46,025 nucleotides of DNA from positions 98,867 to 144,891 of the forward strand of contig JAGGWK010000037.1 in NCBI GenBank assembly GCA_021157525.1, given 5' to 3'. Under the pieces are notes generated by a model. That model was given only the letters and a program-made list of their open reading frames with translations. It ran no database searches and was not told where the DNA came from. Below are positions 29,501-38,796 of this stretch, piece after piece (position 1 is the first letter of the stretch; each line of letters begins with the position of its first letter). Made by a program: the position numbers and the translations under genes. Origin of the DNA: Candidatus Cloacimonadota bacterium (GTDB lineage Bacteria; Cloacimonadota; Cloacimonadia; Cloacimonadales; TCS61).

Positions 29501-31295
29501 GAGGTTCCTCGGGTTTTCTGCCCAGTTTAATGCGTATGCGGGTATCTGCCAACACGGTTTCAAAGTGTATCGTTGCGCCGTCGATGGTGATTTTGGTGTT
29601 TTCCACCGAAAGGGCTTCGCCAGGGCTAAAAAGCCTCAGCTGTTCGCTTTCGCCGGTGGTTGTATCGATGATCTGAAAGAAGTATGGGAAGCCAAAGACC
29701 TTGAGGGTGAAGTGCTCCAAATCGTCGGGGAAATAGATTTCCAGCTCGTGACGCTTCTCTTTTATCACCACGGCATTGCGCTTTTTCCACCAATGGGTGA
29801 TATCTTTGAGAGGTCGCACATAGGCGTTTTGCGTCGTGATCTGCTCCAACAGGTCGTTATATAATTTTTCAAGATAGGTAATTTCCGTGAAATTATGCAC
29901 GCCAAAATCACAGCACAGAAGTCCCTGCATTGGTGTGACAGCCTCAATAAGCTGACACATCAGTTCTTGAGCTTTTGCCGCAGAAACCCGGCCAACGGTG
30001 GAGAGTATCAAGGATTCATCGAAGAGGTTGATGGGAATCTGCAGACAGTTATTTTTCCGAAATTCCGCCATGCCCTTCGGTGCGTCAGGACGGTTGGGTA
30101 TGTATTGGAAATAGGGAAATGCAATCCCGTGCTTAAATCCCGATTGCTCGATGAATCCCACGGTAGAATCGTAAACAAAATGGTAGCGATTGTGGTATTC
30201 AAGATTCTTTTCGGGATTCGACCGACGCAAGGGATGCCGCACCCCCATCTGCTTATGCGACACATAGCCCGTCAGCTCACGTTTCTGGTTTTCCAGCACA
30301 TCGTTATTGTAGGCAGCCGTGGATGCCAGAAGCGATACATCGTGATCAGTATTGCATTGGTCTGTAATAATTTCTGCCAAGTCGTTATCCAATAGGGAAT
30401 AATCGACATCCAGCTTATTTTTCTCCTTCTTACTCCGCTTTTTGGTACCCCAGAAATAGGTGCTGCGAACCTGATATTTTTCTTCCAGATTTTTCACAGT
30501 GGAAAAATTCCAATACTGTTCTTCATTGGTAGCCAGATAGAGTAATTTGCGGTATGCTTCCCGGCCAAACCGCCGGATGTAGAAAATGTTCAGCAGATCT
30601 ATTACGCACCCTTTCAGAAACCCTCCCACCGTCCAGCGCTGCAATCGGGATATCGAGTGAGAAAGGGCAATGGCATAGGGCTCGTCTTGGGGCCAGGCGG
30701 TACGCTTAACCAGATAAACGTCACCCCACTGGGTTGCTGCTTCGATGAGAAATTGCTCAAACATCCAGAACAATTCATTAACGTAGGGGATTTTGGCATA
30801 TTCCACAAACCGATCTGCACTATCGGGAATGCGATGGAGAGAATCTGCCGAGGTAGAGCGGTGATCATCCAGAGCAGCCAGGTGGAAAAAGGCATTGGAA
30901 AGAAGGTCAAAATTGTAGATACCATAGTAGAGATCTTCATGCATCAAAACATTGAGGGGAGCTTCGAAGCTACGGCGGGTGAGCAGGGGAATGGTGTGGA
31001 GCAAGGTCACCGGGCGGATGCATCCTGCAAAATCTTTGGGATCCATGCGATCTGCTTGAAAAAACTCCGGTTCCGCAGGGATGTAAATCATAATACCGCA
31101 CAATGCCAAGGCACGTAACTCGGCGATATTGGGCTCGATAAGGCCATAATACAACACCACATCCTGCTTACGGATCTGGTTCAACCGTGAGATAAATTTA
31201 TACTCATACCCCAATGTTCGCAGCATACACTCAAAGGTGTACTCCACTTCATTGCGGTATTTAGCCATCTCCCGCTCTATGTAAATAGCTAGCAT
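29481..31295 (-). CDS. Polysaccharide deacetylase-like protein (DUF7033-type N-terminus)
   Basis: VRSTYFWG...DNDLAEIITDQCNTDHDVSLLASTAAYNN...ELTGYVSHKQMGVRHPLRR...VYDSTVGFIEQSGFKHGIAFPY. Confidence 0.65.
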   Translation of the reverse strand: MLAIYIEREMAKYRNEVEYTFECMLRTLGYEYKFISRLNQIRKQDVVLYYGLIEPNIAELRALALCGIMIYIPAEPEFFQADRMDPKDFAGCIRPVTLLHTIPLLTRRSFEAPLNVLMHEDLYYGIYNFDLLSNAFFHLAALDDHRSTSADSLHRIPDSADRFVEYAKIPYVNELFWMFEQFLIEAATQWGDVYLVKRTAWPQDEPYAIALSHSISRLQRWTVGGFLKGCVIDLLNIFYIRRFGREAYRKLLYLATNEEQYWNFSTVKNLEEKYQVRSTYFWGTKKRSKKEKNKLDVDYSLLDNDLAEIITDQCNTDHDVSLLASTAAYNNDVLENQKRELTGYVSHKQMGVRHPLRRSNPEKNLEYHNRYHFVYDSTVGFIEQSGFKHGIAFPYFQYIPNRPDAPKGMAEFRKNNCLQIPINLFDESLILSTVGRVSAAKAQELMCQLIEAVTPMQGLLCCDFGVHNFTEITYLEKLYNDLLEQITTQNAYVRPLKDITHWWKKRNAVVIKEKRHELEIYFPDDLEHFTLKVFGFPYFFQIIDTTTGESEQLRLFSPGEALSVENTKITIDGATIHFETVLADTRIRIKLGRKPEEPHGRRTE

Positions 31296-31438
31296 TGTTT
31301 CAATTCCGCATCCTTTCGATATTTGCTGTTTAGATGGTACACCGGGGTAAATCTGTCAACTCTCATTTAGTCGGGATGCAGCAGAGGGAAAAAACGGTTG
31401 ACACCGAAACCGCCGCTTTTTTTGTGCACGTCACGTGT

Positions 31439-31514
<76 letters not shown>

Positions 31515-31674
31515 TTTTTTTTATCCCCCTTTTTTATCCCTTATTTGGTCAGGGACACAATCGATATTATTAGTAGCTCATCTGTCTTTCGCCGGATACA
31601 CCGCAAAGGCGCGAAGGAGTTTAGCAACGGACAAAGGCAACAAAGAGACACCCATCTGCTTCCCTATTTGTGGA

Positions 31675-31693
31675 GACCCCCGACCGGGGCGTC
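31675..31693. repeat. GC-rich hairpin followed by T-rich tract
   Basis: GACCCCCGACCGGGGCGTC then TTTTGCATTTTT; terminator-like or REP-like. Confidence 0.5.
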
Positions 31694-31735
31694 TTTTGCA
31701 TTTTTGGTTCTGCAGAGACGCATGAAAATGGGTCG

Positions 31736-32908
31736 CTACAGATGCTCCACAGCATTTTGTAACTGTTCCAGAGCCTGTTGAATAAGAGAGCGGCGGCAGG
31801 CAATATTCATGCGCATAAAGCCAGCGCCATCTTTACCAAACCATGTACCGTCATTCAGGCCAAGCCCAGCTTTATCGATAAAGAAGCGGGAACATTCGGT
31901 GGCTTTCATCGGCAGATTACGACAATCCAGCCACAGCAAAAAAGTACCCTGTTGCGCCGTTACCCGCAGTTGTGGGATATACTCAGCAACGAAGTGTTTC
32001 ACAAACTGATAATTACTCCAAACGTACTGATTTAATGCATCCAGCCATGGGCTGCCATACTTGTAAGCTGCAATAAAGGCGGTGATGCCCAGAGTGTTAC
32101 CGATGTGCTCCCCCATTTTATTGCTGAAGTCGCAGTATTGGGTACGTAACTCTTCATCGGGAATGATTGTTACGGCGGTGGTGAGGCCGGCAATATTGAA
32201 GGTTTTGCCGGGGGCGTAAAGAGTGATACATTGCCGTGCCAGCGTCTCATCCAGAGTTGCGATGGGAATCTGCCGATAGCCGGGGTAAATGATGTCGGCA
32301 TGAATTTCGTCAGAGATCAGCAGCACGTTGTAGCGCACCAGAAGCTGAGCCAAACGCACAAGTTCATCCCGGCGCCACACGCGGCCTACCGGATTGTGGG
32401 GACTGCACAGGATCATCATTTTCACGCCGGATGCAAACTTGGTTTCCAGATCGGCAAAGTCCATCTCGTAGCCAGCAGGAGTTTCGATAAGTGGCGAGGT
32501 AACCAGCTGACGCTCGTTGTTGCGGATCGATTTGAAGAATGGCTGATAGACCGGAGTCTGGATGAGCACAGGATCGTTAATGGTAGTAAAGCACTGGATG
32601 GCGGTATTTATGGCTTCCACCACCCCATGGCTGTTAACCATCCATTCCCGATGAATATCCCAGTTATAGCGATTTTTTGCCCAGTTTATAAACACATCGT
32701 AAAATTCTTCGGGATAAATGGTATATCCAAAAGCGCCATGAGCTGCCCGGGCGCACAGGGCTTCACTCACCTCTTTGGGAGCAGGGAAATCCATATCGGC
32801 AACCCACAGAGGAATAACGTCGCTGCGTCCAAAAATCTCTTCGTTGATATCCCACTTTACCGAATCGGTTCCAACGCGGGAGAAGGGAGCGTCAAAATCA
32901 AATGCCAT
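31736..32908 (-). CDS. MalY/PatB-family PLP-dependent aminotransferase / cystathionine beta-lyase
   Basis: VIPLWVADMDFPAPKEVSEAL, ILCSPHNPVGRVW, ISDEIHADIIYPG, YAPGKTFNIAGL. Confidence 0.92.
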   Translation of the reverse strand: MAFDFDAPFSRVGTDSVKWDINEEIFGRSDVIPLWVADMDFPAPKEVSEALCARAAHGAFGYTIYPEEFYDVFINWAKNRYNWDIHREWMVNSHGVVEAINTAIQCFTTINDPVLIQTPVYQPFFKSIRNNERQLVTSPLIETPAGYEMDFADLETKFASGVKMMILCSPHNPVGRVWRRDELVRLAQLLVRYNVLLISDEIHADIIYPGYRQIPIATLDETLARQCITLYAPGKTFNIAGLTTAVTIIPDEELRTQYCDFSNKMGEHIGNTLGITAFIAAYKYGSPWLDALNQYVWSNYQFVKHFVAEYIPQLRVTAQQGTFLLWLDCRNLPMKATECSRFFIDKAGLGLNDGTWFGKDGAGFMRMNIACRRSLIQQALEQLQNAVEHL

Positions 32909-32910
32909 AG

Positions 32911-33129
32911 TTAAAATCCTTTTGAAAAAAATATATCCAGCACCATAAGGCTGAGATCAGAAAATTCGTCCAGATCACCAAAAATATCTTTCAAGCTTTT
33001 GATGATGGCCGGTAACTTCAGCTTCTCCGCCAGCTGCCCCATCAAGTATCCAACAACCAGTAAAAGCCCGGCGCTGAATATGATGTGATGGGCAAAAGTA
33101 CTGTAGATGTGCTGAAGAATTGCATCCAT
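32911..33129 (-). CDS. 72-aa single-TM protein resembling the N-terminus of a CPA2 antiporter (truncated/remnant)
   Basis: LLLVVGYLMGQLAEKLKLPAI matches the TM1 region of Kef-type antiporters, cf. GYLFSRIASRLKLPTI in the gene at 109..1845. Confidence 0.55.
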   Translation of the reverse strand: MDAILQHIYSTFAHHIIFSAGLLLVVGYLMGQLAEKLKLPAIIKSLKDIFGDLDEFSDLSLMVLDIFFSKGF

Positions 33130-34128
33130 TCAGGTACGCACCTTCCCCAGAGAATTTTGCTCGCTGATGAGATACTCACGAATCCTTTCAACATCGTCGA
33201 ATTTACCAAACAGAGCCATCAGCTTCAGGCGCATTTTGGGCCCTTTAAGGTCGCCACCCATGATGCATCCCGCCTTTTTCAGATAGGCGCCGCCACCCTT
33301 ATAGCCATACTCCGCCACCACCCGTCCTGTATGAGTACGGGAAGTGATGACGATGAGCACACCTTCGGCCAATGCGCTCTCCACACTGGGCACCATGGTC
33401 AGAGGAATATTTCCCCGGCCAAAGGCTTCGATGACTATCGCCTTTACTCCCCGCGCTACAGAGGACTCCACAAAACGTCCATCCATCCCAGAAACGCACT
33501 TGATCAAATCGACATTTTCATCGATAGTATCGGTAAAAATCTTTTCATGGATATAGGGTGACCGGTAATAAATCACCCGGTCGGGATCTACGATTCCCAG
33601 CAATCCACACGAGGGCGAAACGAAGGTGTCGGTTTTGCCGGAATCGGTTTTTACTACGTCCCGGGCTGCATCGATCTCGTCATTCATCACCACCAATACG
33701 CCCTTTCCCGATGAGCGGGTAGATCCGGCCACCCGCACCGCACCTACAATATTCCGCGGACCGTCCAGTCCCAACTCACTGCCGCTGCGCATGGCAGCGG
33801 TAAATATCACCGGCTTGGTGGTGCGCAAAATGAGATCCAGCATGTAGGCCGTCTCTTCCAACGTATCAGTACCATGAGTTATCACGATGCCATCGTAGCT
33901 TTGACTTTTCACTTCCACCAATTGCGCCAGCTCCAACATCCGCATCGGCGTCATAAAGGGACTGGGAATATTGGCAAACTCATGGACATCGATTGTGGCA
34001 ATCTTCGCCAACATGGGGAAGGTCTTCAATTGCCGCACAAATTCATCGTTCGGCACCACACCAAAGGGGCTGTTCTGTTTCATGGCGATGGTCCCACCAG
34101 TTGTAATGATCAGTATATGCTTCTTCAT
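33130..34128 (-). CDS. ansA: Type I L-asparaginase
   Basis: KKHILIITTGGTIAM, DGIVITHGTDTLEETAYML; start MKKHILII at 34128 rather than 34224. Confidence 0.92.
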   Translation of the reverse strand: MKKHILIITTGGTIAMKQNSPFGVVPNDEFVRQLKTFPMLAKIATIDVHEFANIPSPFMTPMRMLELAQLVEVKSQSYDGIVITHGTDTLEETAYMLDLILRTTKPVIFTAAMRSGSELGLDGPRNIVGAVRVAGSTRSSGKGVLVVMNDEIDAARDVVKTDSGKTDTFVSPSCGLLGIVDPDRVIYYRSPYIHEKIFTDTIDENVDLIKCVSGMDGRFVESSVARGVKAIVIEAFGRGNIPLTMVPSVESALAEGVLIVITSRTHTGRVVAEYGYKGGGAYLKKAGCIMGGDLKGPKMRLKLMALFGKFDDVERIREYLISEQNSLGKVRT

Positions 34129-34237
34129 GCAATCCTCATTGACATCTTTTTTGGTTAGATTTTCTTCTTTCATAGCCCTGTCAAGGGAAGTTTCCCATCT
34201 CTTTTGGCAGGATGCAAGTGGCAAAAAGGAGCGGAGA

Positions 34238-34510
34238 ATGTCTATTCAGGAACTTTGCACAGCCAGCAACGGCGCACACCGGATCGAAATTTTGACTGCC
34301 AGTGGCATCTCCCACACCAACGTCCTGCAGACACTCACCGCCACAGACTGCACCCAACTTCATAGCAGTTTCAGCAGAAAAATCGTCCCTCCATCATCCC
34401 ATTCAAGCCCTTTTGATTGTTTGCAAAAAGAAACCGACGGGACAGCCGTGACCGCCATTCGACGGAATATGAACAAGTTGGAATCCCGAGCAATCTTTGA
34501 GGCTAATTGA
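34238..34510 (+). CDS. Possible small ORF, 90 aa, unknown
   Basis: MSIQELCTASNGAHRIEILTASG... preceded by AAAAAGGAGCGGAGA; no recognised family. Confidence 0.25.
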   Translation: MSIQELCTASNGAHRIEILTASGISHTNVLQTLTATDCTQLHSSFSRKIVPPSSHSSPFDCLQKETDGTAVTAIRRNMNKLESRAIFEAN

Positions 34511-34589
34511 GGAGAATATTTTTTTCAGGGTTTTACTTTTTTGTGCTTGACACTCACTCCCATATTGCAGCTTTTAGCACTTGTGACGT

Positions 34590-34666
34590 GCGCCCGTGGC
34601 TCAATTGGATAGAGCACCTGACTACGGATCAGGAGGTTTGGGGTTCGAGTCCCTTCGGGCGTACCA
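34590..34666 (+). tRNA. tRNA-Arg (anticodon ACG), CCA encoded
   Basis: GCGCCCG...CGGGCGT-ACCA, anticodon arm CCTGA-CTACGGA-TCAGG, T arm GGGTTCGAGTCCC. Confidence 0.95.
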
Positions 34667-34741
34667 TTTTTTTATCAAAAAACATTACCCACCAATCAAT
34701 TATAAAAATCTATGAAGTGCAAAAAAAGCGAAAAAGGCACC

Positions 34742-34811
34742 ACTGGCATCCAGCACCATTTCGCCGTTAACAATGATCGGCCCCCTTGCCCGAAAGGGCA
34801 ATACACCATCA
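34742..34811. repeat. 70-bp direct repeat copy A (IS200/REP-like element flank)
   Basis: ACTGGCATCCAGCACCATTTCGCCGTTAACAATGATCGGCCCCCTTGCCCGAAAGGGCAATACACCATCA; matches copy B with one mismatch. Confidence 0.9.
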
Positions 34812-34845
34812 TCCATTGGTTTTAACCAATGGATGAATCATGAAA

Positions 34846-34880
34846 ACACCATCACAACCCGACAAGGGTTGCATATTATT
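34846..34880. repeat. 35-bp second segment of copy A
   Basis: ACACCATCACAACCCGACAAGGGTTGCATATTATT, identical to 35507..35541. Confidence 0.9.
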
Positions 34881-35325
34881 ACAACAAATATTTTTCATCA
34901 TATTCTACACCAGCCTGTTCCAATAAGTTTTTATATTCTTCAATAAAGGTAACGTGTTGATGATGTTGTTCCTGATTCTTAATATATTCAATGACATTTT
35001 TTTTATCTTTATTTGATACAGTGAATGCTCCATAACCAGATTGCCAATTTGTGAAATTTAGAAATAGTTTGTTTTCTTTGATCCAAATAGATGATGCTGT
35101 TTTTATTGTTTTAATAAAATCGGCTAAACAAACTGTGGGATGAATACTGGTGAGGATATGAATATGATCTGACACACAATTTATTCGGTAAAGGTGTGAC
35201 TTCTTGTTTTTGATTATGCCACAAATGTATTTCATTAAATCATCACGGTTAACGACAGATAATGTACGTTCACGGTTTTTCGTGCTAAAAACAATATGAT
35301 ACAGAATTTGGGTGTATGTAGACAT
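34879..35325 (-). mobile_element. tnpA: IS200/IS605-type Y1 (HUH) transposase, RAYT-like context
   Basis: YTQILYHIVFSTKNRERTL, VSDHIHILTSIHP, F..WQSGYGAFTVSNKDKKNVIEYIKNQEQHH typical of TnpA_IS200. Confidence 0.93.
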
Positions 35326-35345
35326 TTTTTACCTTCTTCTTCGTT

Positions 35346-35541
35346 CAACCCATTTCAGGGTTGTTGGTATGTTTGTATCCTTTACCACAGGTTGAAACCT
35401 GTGGCTATTTATCGGCAATCCCGTTGGGATTATCATGATGTTTGTACTGGCATCCAGCACCATTTCGCCGTTAACAATGATCGGCCCCCTTGCCCGGAAG
35501 GGCAATACACCATCACAACCCGACAAGGGTTGCATATTATT
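35346..35541. repeat. Cluster of short palindromes plus direct repeat copy B
   Basis: CAACCC-ATTTCA-GGGTTG 35346..35363; CCACAGGTT-GA-AACCTGTGG 35385..35404; AATCCC-GTT-GGGATT 35417..35431; TTGCCC-GGAA-GGGCAA 35490..35505; CAACCC-GACAA-GGGTTG 35516..35532; direct repeat copy B 35446..35515. Confidence 0.88.
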
Positions 35542-36096
35542 TCTACAAGCACGATTTCCCTTGGCAACATTCATAGCAACTATCTGGAACTCTTTAGACA
35601 GTTGCCAACATAGATCATTCACAAAATCGATGTCAACCAGAAAATCACCTGAGGTTAGTTTTTATTAACGAAGATGATTATGTTGGAGTTGACGGGTTAA
35701 TGGAAAGTTATGGGTACCTCACCCGACTTTCACTACGTTCAAGTCAGGGGCTGTCTCACAATACAAAAATACTACAAAACAACAGGGACATGCCAGTATT
35801 GCTTGTGGCAGGAGTTGGTATCTCCGGCTGCGTGTTTCAACCTTTTAGAAGGTCGATGCCGGCTACATATACCCATTGAAAGGTTTAGCATCCCTGCCTG
35901 AATAAAAAACAACTAATTTACTTGACTCAAAATTGGAGCATCAATATCAAAGTACCGAATAAGAGCAGGGGCATGGTTCCAATCTGAGTATCAAAAACCC
36001 GAGTTGCGAACTGCGTCTGTTGTGTTTTTGATGTGATGATATCCAATTGGATGATCGAAGAAACATAGAGCTAATTTATGATTGATGGAGTAAGAA

Positions 36097-36345
36097 ATGC
36101 CTTTTTGTAAGAAATGCGGGAAAAAGTTATATGTCGATGCGGCCTTTTGCCCAAACTGCGGTACGCTGGTTAAGAAAACATCAAACAGTACCATTCCGAA
36201 GGACCTTGTCCATCCGTCAAAAGCCGGACACGGTTCGGAAGGTACCGGTGATTTTGAAACACGAGTACGCACAAATTCTTCAACCTGCGGAATGGTAAAT
36301 CTGGAAGATCTGCTGAAGGGCCATGATGCAGCTCCCGCTTATTGA
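36097..36345 (+). CDS. Zinc-ribbon domain protein
   Basis: MPFCKKCGKKLYVDAAFCPNCGTLVKK, two CxxC knuckles. Confidence 0.75.
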   Translation: MPFCKKCGKKLYVDAAFCPNCGTLVKKTSNSTIPKDLVHPSKAGHGSEGTGDFETRVRTNSSTCGMVNLEDLLKGHDAAPAY

Positions 36346-37429
36346 AAATTTCCGCCCGTTATTTTTGCAGGATGTCCCACTGTTGGATGTCCGGGCTCCG
36401 GTTGAATTTGCCGACGGCAGCTTTCCCTGCGCCAGCAATCTTCCTCTGATGAACAATGATGAGCGGCGGAAAATCGGCATTCGATATAAGGAAGCCGGAC
36501 AGGAAGCGGCCATTCACCTGGGGAATACATTGGCAACCGATGAGATCAAAATGCAGCGGATTGCAGCGTGGAAATCCTTTGCAGACCAACATCCCGACGG
36601 AGCGCTGTATTGCTTTCGTGGCGGGATGCGTTCCCAGATTGCCCAGCAGTGGCTTTTTGAGCACACCGGCGTGACTTATCCCCGTATTCGGGGCGGCTAC
36701 AAGGCGTTACGCAGATTTCTGATCGATGAACTGGAAGCTTCTGCCAATGAGATACATCCACTGGTTATCGGTGGTCGCACCGGCGTAGGCAAAACCGTGC
36801 TTCTGCGCAGGATGCCAAATACTCTGGATCTGGAAGAAATGGCCTGGCATCGGGGATCTGCCTTTGGGCGTCACGCCACAGCACAGCCCACTGCCATAAA
36901 CTTTGAAAATGCGCTGTCAATCGCCCTGATAAAACATCGGGATCGGGGCAATCCGCCCCTGATAGTGGAAGACGAAAGCAACAACATCGGCGCACGTCAC
37001 CTGCCGGTAAATCTGTTCAGGCGGTTCCGGCAAAGTCCGCTGATCATTTTGGAAGCCACCGTGGAAGAGCGTGTGGAAACCATCATCCAGGAATACATTG
37101 TAAACGACATCGAGGAATACAACGACTGCTTCGGGCCGGATGACGGATTTCAGAAATGGGCAACTCATGCACTGGAAAGCATGGACAGGGTGAAGCGGCG
37201 GCTGGGCAGCGAGGGACACGGCAAATTGAGAACCGCACTGGAAACAGCTATCTGCATCCAGAAAAAAGATGGCACCACAGAAGCGCACCGCCTGTGGATA
37301 CGCGAACTCCATACATCCTATTACGACCCCATGTACGATTATCAGATGAGCAAAACCTGGGAGCGAGTGGTGTTTCGTGGCAATGCTGAGGAAGTAGAAA
37401 AATACATCCGAGGCTACCAAAAAGCGTAA
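36323..37429 (+). CDS. selU: tRNA 2-selenouridine synthase (rhodanese + P-loop)
   Basis: LLDVRAPVEFADGSFPCASNLPLMNNDERRKIGI, YCFRGGMRSQ, VIGGRTGVGKTVLLRR. Confidence 0.93.
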   Translation: MMQLPLIENFRPLFLQDVPLLDVRAPVEFADGSFPCASNLPLMNNDERRKIGIRYKEAGQEAAIHLGNTLATDEIKMQRIAAWKSFADQHPDGALYCFRGGMRSQIAQQWLFEHTGVTYPRIRGGYKALRRFLIDELEASANEIHPLVIGGRTGVGKTVLLRRMPNTLDLEEMAWHRGSAFGRHATAQPTAINFENALSIALIKHRDRGNPPLIVEDESNNIGARHLPVNLFRRFRQSPLIILEATVEERVETIIQEYIVNDIEEYNDCFGPDDGFQKWATHALESMDRVKRRLGSEGHGKLRTALETAICIQKKDGTTEAHRLWIRELHTSYYDPMYDYQMSKTWERVVFRGNAEEVEKYIRGYQKA

Positions 37430-37591
37430 CGATTCCGGTACCGCCATCCCGTAGAAGTTGGCCGGCAAAGGAAAAGAGATGGCACAAACCGTCCCTGAAA
37501 CTGAGAAAATCTATTTGACAGACGGGGAATCCATCGGGATTTACGATATCAAACGCTGACGCGTGGAAATAATTTTGGAGGAGATGCAACA

Positions 37592-38329
37592 ATGGCAGAC
37601 GTGATAGACTATCGGATATTTGGCAACGATATGCAAATTGTGGAAATCGAGCTGGATCCAGGGGAATCGGTGCGGGCAGAGGCTGGCGCCATGATTTATA
37701 TGACTGAGGGGATTCAGATGAAAACCGGAACCGGTGGCGGCGTGTTGAAGGGACTTTCCCGCATGCTTACCGGGGAGAGTTTTTTCATTACGGATTTTTC
37801 TCAATCAGGCAGAAGCAAAGGTCAGGTGGGTTTTGGCGCGCCCTTTCCGGGAAAGATAATTCCTATCGATCTCATCGAGTTCAACGGCACCTTTTTGTGC
37901 CAGAAAGATGCTTTTTTGTGTGCTGCCAGAGGTATTGACATCAGTGTGGCCTTCACCAAAAAAATCGGTGCCGGGCTTTTTGGCGGCGAAGGATTTATTT
38001 TGCAAAAGCTCACCGGGGATGGATTGGCCTTTGTCCACGCTGGTGGCACCATCATTCAGCGAACCTTGGCCGCCGGTGAAACCCTGCGGGTAGATACCGG
38101 CTGTCTGGTGGGTTTTGAAGAATCCATCCAGTACGATATCGCCATGGTTGGCGGTTTTAAAAACGCACTCTTTGGTGGTGAGGGACTCTTCATTGCTACA
38201 GTGAAAGGCCCGGGAAAAGTGTTTTTGCAAAGCCTGCCACTATCGCGTCTGGCAGACAGAATCATGGCCGGCTATGGCAGCAACAAGGGGGAAAAGCGAA
38301 GCCTGCTCAACTCTCTCCTTGATCAATAA
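37592..38329 (+). CDS. AIM24/TIGR00266 family protein
   Basis: [34 protein letters not shown]...[22 protein letters not shown]. Confidence 0.9.
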   Translation: MADVIDYRIFGNDMQIVEIELDPGESVRAEAGAMIYMTEGIQMKTGTGGGVLKGLSRMLTGESFFITDFSQSGRSKGQVGFGAPFPGKIIPIDLIEFNGTFLCQKDAFLCAARGIDISVAFTKKIGAGLFGGEGFILQKLTGDGLAFVHAGGTIIQRTLAAGETLRVDTGCLVGFEESIQYDIAMVGGFKNALFGGEGLFIATVKGPGKVFLQSLPLSRLADRIMAGYGSNKGEKRSLLNSLLDQ

Positions 38330-38342
38330 CTTTTCGTGTCAC

Positions 38343-38373
38343 AGGAGAATCGATACGGTATTTCGGTTCTCCT
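38343..38373. terminator. Hairpin downstream of AIM24 gene (possible terminator/REP)
   Basis: AGGAGAATCG...CGGTTCTCCT about 10-bp stem with one G-T; no strong poly-T. Confidence 0.4.
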
Positions 38374-38515
38374 GATCCCTGGCCGGTACCCTTACCCGTT
38401 GATAACATCCTTGATGTAACAGCCGGGAAAAAGCCTATTTTGACGCTCACATTTCTAAACACACCATTGCCTCGCTCCTTCCCCGACCAAGGGAGTGGGA
38501 ATGATATTTGTTTGA

Positions 38516-38559
38516 GAATATCGCCCCTATCGGCAAATTGTCGGGGAGACAGACATAAG
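38516..38559. repeat. 44-bp direct repeat, left copy
   Basis: GAATATCGCCCCTATCGGCAAATTGTCGGGGAGACAGACATAAG, identical to 44622..44665. Confidence 0.93.
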
Positions 38560-38602
38560 GCACATAAGTAACCCAGTGCTACCAAGGAGAGATGCGGATT
38601 AC

Positions 38603-38713
38603 ATGAGTAAAACAAAATTGTGTGCAAATTGCAGACTCTGTAAGCACGTCGGCAATCGGGTTGGTTGGTGCTCTTTGTTTGAATCTTACGATTCAACGAA
38701 CCGGTTAGTTTGA
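38603..38713 (+). CDS. 36-aa Cys-rich small protein (putative metal-binding)
   Basis: MSKTKLCANCRLCKHVGNRVGWCSLFESYDSTNRLV*, CxxCxxC...GWC pattern, AAGGAGA upstream; too short for the ORF track. Confidence 0.4.
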   Translation: MSKTKLCANCRLCKHVGNRVGWCSLFESYDSTNRLV

Positions 38714-38796
38714 ACTTGAGCACCTCAGGCAACACGAGGCATGGCCCGGACATGTGTGCTCATTGTAGATTTGAGTGTTAATGTACTTGACACCAA

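Noticed and set aside
32231-32914. 227-aa plus-strand ORF opposite malY
   Set aside because: Shadow ORF; the opposite strand has clear PLP-enzyme motifs.
34742-35541. CRISPR array interpretation of the repeated palindromes
   Set aside because: Palindromes differ in sequence and spacing, there are only two copies of the long repeat, and no cas genes are nearby.
36917-37468. 183-aa minus-strand ORF opposite selU
   Set aside because: Overlaps a confidently identified SelU gene.
38307-38753. 148-aa minus-strand ORF across the 44-bp repeat
   Set aside because: Composed of intergenic repeat sequence; no RBS or family signal.
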